Shown: in pieces, positions 9,273-14,375 of the stretch
Layout: every line of letters starts with the position of its first letter
How positions within the stretch are numbered: the first letter of the stretch is position 1
From: Collimonas sp. UBA1456
Lineage (GTDB): Bacteria; Pseudomonadota; Gammaproteobacteria; Burkholderiales; Burkholderiaceae_D
Direction: 5' to 3'
Assembly: GCA_002325825.1 (NCBI GenBank)
Contig: DCSW01000088.1
Location: 27,674 to 42,048, forward strand
Length of the DNA: 14,375 nucleotides
Translations under genes and position numbers: made by a program
The notes under the pieces: model-generated
What the model was told of the DNA's origin: nothing
What the model saw: the letters and a program-made list of their open reading frames with translations, nothing else
Database searches by the model: none

Positions 9273-9300
9273 GCCGAACCCTCTTTCTCGAGAGTTCGGC
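9273..9300 (-). terminator. Hairpin resembling a partial terminator/attenuator upstream of rpoB
   Basis: In the transcript, GCCGAACTCTC pairs with GAGGGTTCGGC: an 11-bp stem including one G-U pair, around a 6-nt loop. It is followed by a broken T-rich stretch (TTTGGCTTCTTTG). Position 80 against 93 is a C/A mismatch on the plus strand but G-U on the minus strand, so the fold belongs to the operon transcript. A partial terminator between rplL and rpoB is well known in E. coli, where it lowers rpoBC relative to ribosomal protein genes. The interrupted T tract fits partial rather than full termination; function here is inferred. Confidence 0.6.
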
Positions 9301-9301
9301 G

Positions 9302-9333
9302 CTTTGACTTCAGCGCAATAAATGCGCTCAAAG
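9302..9333 (-). promoter_or_regulatory. Stem-loop just after the rplL stop
   Basis: AGCGCA pairs with TGCGCT around a 5-nt loop, extended after a 5-nt bulge (9307-9311) by CTTTG/CAAAG. It begins 9 nt past the rplL stop and abuts the attenuator-like hairpin. In E. coli an RNase III cleavage site occupies the rplL-rpoB gap; this stem could be a processing or 3'-end stabilising structure, but nothing in the sequence proves it. Confidence 0.4.
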
Positions 9334-9342
9334 AAGTTGAAA

Positions 9343-9717
9343 TTACTTGATTTCAGCTTCTGCGCCGGCTTCAATCAATTTCTTAGCTACAGCATCAGCA
9401 TCGGCTTTCGAAACGCTCTCTTTAACTGCCTTCGGTGCGCCGTCAACCAGGTCTTTAGCTTCTTTCAAGCCCAGGCCCGTGATTTCGCGAACAGCCTTAA
9501 TTACGCCAACCTTGTTAACGCCGATGCCCTTCAGGACAACGGTGAACTCGGTTTGCTCTTCAACTACAGCACCACCGACAGCAGCGCCGCCGCCAGCAAC
9601 TGCAACAGCTGCTGCGGAAACGCCAAACTTCTCTTCGAATGCCTTAACCAGGTCATTCAACTCCATAACAGTCAGGGACTCGACTTGTTCCAAGAATGTA
9701 TTTTTATCAAAGGCCAT
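9343..9717 (-). CDS. rplL: 50S ribosomal protein L7/L12
   Basis: L7/L12 forms the multi-copy flexible stalk of the large subunit that recruits and activates the GTPase factors (EF-Tu, EF-G, IF2). The 124-aa protein shows all three parts. The N-terminal dimerisation and L10-binding helices span about 1-33. An Ala/Gly-rich hinge spans about 35-52. The compact C-terminal domain spans about 55-124, with KVGVIKAVREITGLGLKEAK as the factor-binding face. The ATG at 9717 has AGGAG 6 nt upstream, a strong site that fits the need for four or more copies per ribosome. It follows rplJ by 79 nt and is followed by two hairpins before rpoB. No oddities seen. Confidence 0.99.
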   Translation of the reverse strand: MAFDKNTFLEQVESLTVMELNDLVKAFEEKFGVSAAAVAVAGGGAAVGGAVVEEQTEFTVVLKGIGVNKVGVIKAVREITGLGLKEAKDLVDGAPKAVKESVSKADADAVAKKLIEAGAEAEIK

Positions 9718-9796
9718 GTGAAACTCCTAATTTTTTACAGTAATAACATCTGATTGCTTTTAACGCTAAAAAAAGCGCCGAGTACGTGCTCAATGA

Positions 9797-10300
9797 TTAA
9801 GAATCAGTGCTTTCGGCTTCTTTTTTCGCTGCCAGAGCAGCCAAACTACGCACAAATCCAGCGATCGGCATCTGCATCATGCTCCCAACTTGGGCCAACA
9901 GAACTTCGCGACTTGGAATGTTTGCCAACGCTTGTACACCTGCTTTGTCTAGCGACTTACCAGCGTAGTTACCTACCTTAACGACCAGTTTGTCGTTGGT
10001 TTTTGCAAAGTCGTTAATAACTTTTGCAGCAGCAACGGCGTCTTCGGAGATCGAGTAGATCAACGGGCCGGTCATTTGCGAGGCGAGGTCAGCAAATGCA
10101 GTACCCTCAACGGCGCGACGTGCTAGTGTATTTTTCAATACACGCAGGTACACACCCTGGGTACGCGCATTAGAGCGCAGTTGGGTCAAGTGACCAACCT
10201 GGATGCCACGATATTCGGCTACGACGATAGTCTGTGCAGCTGCTACTTTTGCAGAGACTTCGGCGACCACGGCCTTTTTGTCATTCAGATTGAGACTCAA
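9797..10300 (-). CDS. rplJ: 50S ribosomal protein L10, TTG start
   Basis: L10 anchors the L7/L12 dimers to 23S rRNA at the base of the stalk and represses its own operon by binding the leader. The protein is 167 aa with initiator Met read from TTG at 10300 (then SLNLNDKKAVVAEV). The family signatures VVAEYRGIQVG (about 26-36) and LRVLKNTLARRA (about 52-63) are the rRNA-binding face. The C-terminal Ala-rich helix (about 145-163) binds L7/L12. I chose TTG 10300 because GGAGG (10311-10307) is 6 nt upstream and because family members begin (M)SLN at exactly this point. The other in-frame TTG at 10306 touches the GGAGG, which is too close, and no ATG is available near. It is preceded by a long structured leader and followed by rplL. 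Confidence 0.96.
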   Translation of the reverse strand: MSLNLNDKKAVVAEVSAKVAAAQTIVVAEYRGIQVGHLTQLRSNARTQGVYLRVLKNTLARRAVEGTAFADLASQMTGPLIYSISEDAVAAAKVINDFAKTNDKLVVKVGNYAGKSLDKAGVQALANIPSREVLLAQVGSMMQMPIAGFVRSLAALAAKKEAESTDS

Positions 10301-10306
10301 GATCAA

Positions 10307-10311
10307 CCTCC
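10307..10311 (-). promoter_or_regulatory. Ribosome binding site deciding the rplJ TTG start
   Basis: GGAGG on the minus strand, 6 nt before TTG 10300. It is the strongest such site in the gap and separates the two candidate TTG codons: only the one at 10300 is properly spaced. Confidence 0.8.
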
Positions 10312-10464
10312 AAAAATGATGCTAGGTAACGACATAACCGCGAGTGGTTACTTACCTCACATCGGTTCGAACACGGCATCCGAAGTTAGGAGTTCAGTAC
10401 TGAAGTATCATAAAAAAGACACACAGCGGTTGAGACTACAAAACTTGTTCGGGCACACCATCTG

Positions 10465-10627
10465 CGTTGGTTGTCAAACGATTGCTCGTCTAATATTTAA
10501 CTTTGTGCACTAACTGATGCACGCAGACCAACGGTCTTTGATTGCCTGGACCTGCATCGATACAACCAATACAGGTCCAGCCCAAAGATTTTTCTGATGG
10601 CTATTCGACTTACGCATCGCCATCAGA
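10465..10627 (-). promoter_or_regulatory. Structured rplA-rplJ leader, probable L10 (L10-L7/L12) autoregulatory RNA
   Basis: The 349-nt gap between rplA and rplJ (10301-10649) holds no gene. In transcript order it contains: a 9-bp hairpin TCTGATGGC/GCCATCAGA (10627-10593), not followed by T residues; a two-part stem (10587-10536) of CTTTG/CAAAG and CTGGACCTG/CAGGTCCAG with an asymmetric GG/GCAAT internal loop; a 7-bp CGTTGGT/ACCAACG stem (10533-10527 with 10471-10465) enclosing a small GTGCA/TGCAC hairpin. Nearer rplJ is a perfect palindrome TTCAGTACTGAA (10393-10404). In proteobacteria the complex of L10 with L7/L12 binds a leader here and represses rplJL translation; an internal-loop stem upstream of rplJ fits that. 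Base pairing is seen directly; the L10 assignment is by position and resemblance. Confidence 0.55.
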
Positions 10628-10649
10628 ATTTGTGATTCAATTCAGCCGC

Positions 10650-11345
10650 TTACGCTGCCAGTGTCAACTGATCGACACGAACGCCGGCACCCATTGTCGA
10701 GGACAACGAGATCTTGCGCAGGTATACACCCTTGCTGGTTGCTGGCTTGGCCTTGCTCAATGCTTCGATCAGTACCAACAAATTGGACTTCAGTTCTGCA
10801 TCGCTAAATGATTTACGGCCTATCGTTGCGTGGATGATACTTGCCTTGTCGGTACGATACTGCACTTGGCCGGCTTTAGCGTTCTTGATGGCAGTTGCGA
10901 CGTCAAGAGTAACAGTACCAACTTTCGGATTTGGCATCAGGCCGCGTGGTCCCAGGATCTGACCCAGGGTACCAACGATACGCATGGTATCAGGCGAAGC
11001 GATCACGATGTCGAAAGGCATGTTACCGGCTTTGATCTGCTCAGCCAGGTCTTCCATGCCAACGACGTCGGCACCGGCAGCTTTGGCTTGTTCGGCTTTA
11101 TCGCCGGAAGCAAATACTGCAACGCGAACGGTCTTTCCGGTGCCAGCTGGGAGCACGACAGAACCTCGAACCACTTGATCCGATTTCTTCGCATCAACGC
11201 CAAGTTGAACAGATACGTCGATCGATTCGTTAAATTTTGCAGTTGCGCATTCCTTGATTAATGCCACTGCGTTATCGAATGGATATGCTTTGGTACGATC
11301 AACTTTTGCCTTGATCGCTTTTGCGCGCTTAGATAACTTAGCCAT
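10650..11345 (-). CDS. rplA: 50S ribosomal protein L1
   Basis: L1 forms the mobile L1 stalk that guides deacylated tRNA out of the E site, and represses the rplKA unit by binding its mRNA. The 231-aa product is the standard bacterial length. It begins MAKLSKRAKAIKAKVD. It carries the L1 signature near 120-145 in IVGTLGQILGPRGLMPNPK, the segment closing domain II, and ends with the domain I strand containing GVYLRKISLSSTMG. The ATG at 11345 shares its A with the rplK stop (TAATG), and GGAGG lies 7 nt upstream inside rplK, so the two genes are probably translationally coupled. A long structured gap follows before rplJ. No oddities. Confidence 0.99.
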   Translation of the reverse strand: MAKLSKRAKAIKAKVDRTKAYPFDNAVALIKECATAKFNESIDVSVQLGVDAKKSDQVVRGSVVLPAGTGKTVRVAVFASGDKAEQAKAAGADVVGMEDLAEQIKAGNMPFDIVIASPDTMRIVGTLGQILGPRGLMPNPKVGTVTLDVATAIKNAKAGQVQYRTDKASIIHATIGRKSFSDAELKSNLLVLIEALSKAKPATSKGVYLRKISLSSTMGAGVRVDQLTLAA

Positions 11346-11776
11346 TACAGCCCCTCCACTGTGATACCCATCGAACGAGCAGAACCGGCGATCGTACGTA
11401 CGCCAGCCTCCAGATCAGAACCAGTCAAATCAGGTTTTTTCAAGATAGCGATTTCTTCTGCTTGCTGACGTGTGATCGAACCAACCTTGTCGGTATGCGG
11501 CTTAGACGAGCCCTTAGTGATGCCAGAAGCCTTTTTGATCAGGATCGTTGCTGGAGGAGTCTTCATAACGAAAGTGAAGGACTTGTCGGCGAACGCTGTG
11601 ATCACGACTGGAATTGGCAGTCCCGGCTCAACACCTTGTGTCTGAGCATTAAATGCCTTACAAAATTCCATGATATTCAGACCGCGCTGACCCAATGCTG
11701 GGCCGATTGGTGGGGATGGGTTTGCTTTACCAGCTGGCACTTGCAGCTTGATAAAACCAATAATTTTCTTTGCCAT
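11345..11776 (-). CDS. rplK: 50S ribosomal protein L11
   Basis: L11 binds the GTPase-associated region of 23S rRNA, supports factor-dependent GTP hydrolysis and is needed for RelA activation on stalled ribosomes. The product is 143 aa, one more than the common 142. The N-terminal domain has the conserved Pro-rich PAGKANPSPPIGPALGQRG (about 15-33), the thiostrepton-site linker. The C-terminal rRNA-binding domain includes KKASGITKGS and ends in the L11 signature IAGSARSMGITVEG. The ATG at 11776 has AGGAG 6 nt upstream. It is 182 nt downstream of nusG and overlaps rplA by one base. Confidence 0.99.
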   Translation of the reverse strand: MAKKIIGFIKLQVPAGKANPSPPIGPALGQRGLNIMEFCKAFNAQTQGVEPGLPIPVVITAFADKSFTFVMKTPPATILIKKASGITKGSSKPHTDKVGSITRQQAEEIAILKKPDLTGSDLEAGVRTIAGSARSMGITVEGL

Positions 11777-11958
11777 GATTGGCTCCTAAGTCTGTGAGTG
11801 TTAGCGCCTTTTGACTAACCTGGCATGCCGAGCAACGATCTAGTAGGGCTCTTCTTTCTGTTTCGGATTTTATGAGGTTTAGTCCATGGCGCTCCGAATG
11901 ACGCTTGTTTAAATCTGTTACTGCTTTTACGTTCGCGTGCGATGAGGTAATGCGCAGC
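11777..11958 (-). promoter_or_regulatory. nusG-rplK gap, possible rplK leader
   Basis: This 182-nt gap could hold the start of the L11-L1 transcript and the L1 target site known from this operon. I see a small stem GTTAGT/GCTAAC (11819-11800, loop 8 nt, one G-U pair) about 15 nt before the rplK ribosome binding site. I could not recognise a clear promoter or match the stem to the L1-binding motif with confidence. Confidence 0.3.
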
Positions 11959-12558
11959 TTAGACTTTTTCGACTTTGTCGAATTCCAGCTCGACCGGTGT
12001 GGCGCGACCAAAAATAGTTACGGTCACGCGCACGCGGGACTTTTCGTAATTGACTTCTTCGACGTTGCCGTTAAAATCGGTGAAAGCACCTTCCTTTATA
12101 CGAACCAGCTCTCCGATTTCGTACAGAACCTTCGGCCGTGGTTTTTCGATTCCGTCTTGAATTTGCCGCATAATCTTGTCGACTTCATGCTGCGGGATTG
12201 GTGTCGGCTTGTTTGACTTGCCACCGATGAAACCGGTTACCTTACTGGTGTTCTTTACCAAGTGCCATGTTTCGTCGGTCATTGCCATCTCAACCAGAAC
12301 ATAGCCTGGGAAGAAACTACGTTCGGTGACGGCTTTTTGGCCATTCTTAACTTCAATCACTTCTTCAGTCGGCACCAGAATCTGGCCGAATTGCTCTTGC
12401 ATTCCTGCGCGAGTAATGCGCTCGGCAAGCACGCGTTGCACGCTTTTTTCCATACCGGCATAAGCATGCACCACATACCAGCGCTTTTTTTCAACTGGCG
12501 CCGAAAGCGTAACAGCAGGCGGCGTTGGCTGCGCATCGTTTTGTGTGCTATCGCTCAT
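11959..12558 (-). CDS. nusG: Transcription termination/antitermination protein NusG
   Basis: NusG rides on RNA polymerase over the active-site cleft, raises processivity and links polymerase to Rho or to the ribosome via S10. Starting at ATG 12558 it is 199 aa. A polar, Pro-rich N-terminal tail of about 24 residues precedes the NGN domain (about 25-130, with KKRWYVVHAYAGMEKSVQ and the RSFFPGYVLVEM signature). A linker leads to the C-terminal KOW domain (about 145-199, with GELVRIKEGAFTDFNGNVEE). The tail makes it somewhat longer than the 181-aa E. coli protein. Its ATG shares an A with the secE stop (TAATG), which decides this start over an in-frame TTG four codons upstream inside secE. It is the partner of secE in the usual secE-nusG pair. 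Confidence 0.98.
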   Translation of the reverse strand: MSDSTQNDAQPTPPAVTLSAPVEKKRWYVVHAYAGMEKSVQRVLAERITRAGMQEQFGQILVPTEEVIEVKNGQKAVTERSFFPGYVLVEMAMTDETWHLVKNTSKVTGFIGGKSNKPTPIPQHEVDKIMRQIQDGIEKPRPKVLYEIGELVRIKEGAFTDFNGNVEEVNYEKSRVRVTVTIFGRATPVELEFDKVEKV

Positions 12559-12941
12559 TATTGTTTCCAACTCAATATCACGTCGTACAACAAGACCTCC
12601 AGAATCTTATCGATACCCCAGAGGAAAGTAGCCATCACCAGCACAAATGCAAAAACGATGGCAGTGATGTGCATTGCTTCTTTGCGTTTAGGCCAAACAA
12701 CTTTTTTGGTTTCACGCACTGCCTCTTTGGAAAAACCAAGGAATTCACGACCTTGTATCGAACTCCATGCCAGAGTGGTAGCTACCACCAAACCGGAAAC
12801 CAGAGGTCCAGAGCGCAAAAGACCCGATTGTCCAGACAAAAAATAAAAGCCAACAACGCCGGAAACGACAGCCAAAACTGCGAGTATTAATTTAAGCTTA
12901 TTACCGGGCTTGCCGACAGTTTGCACAGAGTGGTTAGACAT
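12558..12941 (-). CDS. secE: Preprotein translocase subunit SecE
   Basis: SecE clamps the two halves of SecY in the inner-membrane SecYEG export channel. The 127-aa product is the three-helix form found in Beta- and Gammaproteobacteria. Membrane segments lie at about 16-37, 44-61 and 92-115. The essential region is the amphipathic helix and the third membrane segment, with FLGFSKEAVRETKKVVWPKR (67-86), including the conserved E..K..WP.R pattern. The ATG at 12941 has only a weak ribosome binding site (AAG-type). It lies 45 nt after tRNA-Trp and overlaps nusG by one base. Confidence 0.98.
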   Translation of the reverse strand: MSNHSVQTVGKPGNKLKLILAVLAVVSGVVGFYFLSGQSGLLRSGPLVSGLVVATTLAWSSIQGREFLGFSKEAVRETKKVVWPKRKEAMHITAIVFAFVLVMATFLWGIDKILEVLLYDVILSWKQ

Positions 12942-12986
12942 ACGTGTCTTACTTTCAGTAACTTCAGTACCCTACACCTAAATCGG

Positions 12987-13062
12987 TGGCAGGGGCGGAG
13001 GGCATCGAACCCCCAACCTCCGGTTTTGGAGACCGGCGCTCTGCCAATTGAGCTACACCCCT
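12987..13062 (-). tRNA. trpT: tRNA-Trp (anticodon CCA)
   Basis: A 76-nt cloverleaf with encoded 3' CCA. The acceptor stem AGGGGTG pairs with CGCCCCT (one G-U), and the discriminator base is G, as expected for tryptophan. The anticodon CCA is at 13029-13027 (tRNA positions 34-36), within CTCCAAA. The T arm has GGTTCGATG and the D arm has AGCTCAATTGGCAGAGC. tRNA-Trp between tuf and secE is the standard arrangement in proteobacteria. It is probably processed from a transcript shared with one or both neighbours. Confidence 0.98.
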
Positions 13063-13178
13063 ATACTTAACATATTTTATCTTAACGGCTTGGCCAGCGT
13101 AATTTACGCTTACCGTTCAGACATCGAACACCGTAAGACGAGAGCTCCTCGAGTCGCAGCGATTGCTACTTTTTTCTA

Positions 13179-14375
13179 TTACGCGTCAGCAAGGATTTTA
13201 GCAACAACACCCGCGCCAACAGTACGACCACCTTCTCGAATCGCGAAACGCAGACCTTCTTCCATCGCGATCGGATTGATCAGCATCACTGTGATTGACA
13301 CGTTATCGCCTGGCATCACCATTTCTTTATCTATCGGTAATTCGATCGAACCAGTCACATCCGTTGTACGGAAATAGAACTGTGGACGATAATTGTTGAA
13401 GAACGGAGTATGACGGCCACCTTCGTCTTTCGACAAAACATAGATCTCGCCGGTGAAATGTTTGTGCGGCTTGATCGAGTTTGGCTTCGCCAATACTTGG
13501 CCACGCTCTACGTCTTCACGCTTGGTGCCGCGCAACAGAACGCCAACATTATCGCCAGCTTGGCCTTGATCTAGCAGCTTACGAAACATTTCAACGCCAG
13601 TGCAAACAGTATCTTGCGTATCACGAATACCAATAATTTGTAGTGCTTCGCCAACCTTAACGATACCGCGCTCAACACGACCAGTCACAACAGTGCCTCG
13701 GCCCGAGATCGAGAACACGTCTTCCACTGGCAACAGAAACGAACCATCAACAGCGCGCTCTGGCGTTGGGATGTAAGTATCCAGCGCTTCGGCTAGGGCC
13801 ATGATCGCTTGCTCGCCCAGTGGACCAGTGTCGCCTTCCAGCGCCAGCTTCGCAGAACCCTTGATGACTGGCAGATCGTCGCCCGGGAACTCGTATTTAG
13901 TCAACAGCTCTCGGACTTCCATCTCGACCAGCTCGAGCAACTCTTCGTCGTCGACCATGTCGGCCTTGTTCAGAAATACGATGATGTATGGCACGCCAAC
14001 TTGGCGCGACAACAGGATATGCTCACGAGTCTGCGGCATTGGGCCGTCAGCTGCCGAGCAAACTAGGATCGCGCCGTCCATTTGTGCGGCACCGGTGATC
14101 ATATTTTTAACATAGTCAGCGTGGCCTGGACAGTCAACGTGAGCGTAGTGACGGTTTGCCGTTTCGTATTCAACGTGCGCTGTGTTGATTGTGATGCCGC
14201 GTGCCTTTTCTTCTGGCGCCGCGTCAATCTGATCGTATGCTTTCGCTTCTCCACCAAACTTCTTCGACAGTACTGTCGCGATCGCCGCTGTCAGCGTGGT
14301 CTTACCGTGATCGACGTGGCCAATAGTGCCGACGTTGACGTGCGGCTTGGTCCGCTCAAACTTACCTTTTGTCAT
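13179..14375 (-). CDS. tuf: Elongation factor Tu
   Basis: EF-Tu is the GTPase that delivers aminoacyl-tRNA to the ribosomal A site. The product is 398 aa; the ATG is the last three bases of the window, so its upstream signals are not visible. GTPase motifs: G1 GHVDHGKT (19-26), the switch I segment ARGITINTAHVEYE, G3 DCPGH (81-85), G4 NKAD (136-139) and the G5 segment GSAKLALEG, the betaproteobacterial form. Domain II has FSISGRGTVVTGRVERG. Domain III has GGRHTPFFNNYRPQFYFRTTDVTG and ends VGAGVVAKILADA. It is intact. A 116-nt gap separates it from tRNA-Trp. Most Burkholderiales carry a second, near-identical tuf copy in the str operon, which is not in this window. Confidence 0.99.
   Translation of the reverse strand: MTKGKFERTKPHVNVGTIGHVDHGKTTLTAAIATVLSKKFGGEAKAYDQIDAAPEEKARGITINTAHVEYETANRHYAHVDCPGHADYVKNMITGAAQMDGAILVCSAADGPMPQTREHILLSRQVGVPYIIVFLNKADMVDDEELLELVEMEVRELLTKYEFPGDDLPVIKGSAKLALEGDTGPLGEQAIMALAEALDTYIPTPERAVDGSFLLPVEDVFSISGRGTVVTGRVERGIVKVGEALQIIGIRDTQDTVCTGVEMFRKLLDQGQAGDNVGVLLRGTKREDVERGQVLAKPNSIKPHKHFTGEIYVLSKDEGGRHTPFFNNYRPQFYFRTTDVTGSIELPIDKEMVMPGDNVSITVMLINPIAMEEGLRFAIREGGRTVGAGVVAKILADA

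Noticed and set aside
12559..12570. TTG start extending NusG by four residues into secE
   Set aside because: ATG 12558 forms the TAATG overlap with secE and gives the more usual start.
13063..13178. Possible promoter before tRNA-Trp (TAAAAT-like -10 near the tRNA)
   Set aside because: No acceptable -35 at the right spacing (TTACGC only); AT-rich leader sequence can give such matches by chance.
1..14375. CRISPR arrays, toxin-antitoxin pairs, defence genes, phage genes or biosynthetic clusters
   Set aside because: None seen. Apart from the repeat element and istB remnant, the window is a standard conserved operon.

Overview
The window is a core housekeeping region of a betaproteobacterium. 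Protein wording (EF-Tu, RpoB, L12) and lengths (RpoB 1368 aa, RpoC 1404 aa) fit the Burkholderiales. The moderate base composition suggests a lower-GC member such as an Oxalobacteraceae relative, but the genus cannot be fixed from the sequence alone.

Every gene lies on the minus strand, so transcription runs from right to left. In transcript order the genes are tuf (EF-Tu; its ATG is the last three bases of the window), tRNA-Trp(CCA), secE, nusG, rplK (L11), rplA (L1), rplJ (L10), rplL (L7/L12), rpoB and rpoC. This is the classic tuf-trpT-secE-nusG-rplKAJL-rpoBC ('rif') cluster, intact and in the usual order. secE/nusG and rplK/rplA each overlap by one base in TAATG, which suggests translational coupling. 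The products cover translation elongation (EF-Tu, L11/L1/L10/L12), protein export (SecE), transcription elongation (NusG) and the two large RNA polymerase subunits.

The control signals sit in the gaps. The 349-nt rplA-rplJ gap is strongly structured and looks like an L10 leader. rplJ appears to start at TTG behind a strong ribosome binding site. The rplL-rpoB gap holds two tandem hairpins, the second resembling a partial terminator (attenuator).

The parts that are not standard are at the left end. The 260-nt rpoB-rpoC gap contains a ~213-nt element made of two inverted ~51-nt repeat units, each able to fold by itself, like a REPIN or MITE. It lies between two essential co-transcribed genes. 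Downstream of rpoC, after a ~200-nt AT-rich spacer without a convincing terminator, is a truncated and frameshifted remnant of an IS21-family istB gene that runs off the left edge. I found no undescribed multi-gene system here; the inserted inverted-repeat element is the item most worth following up.
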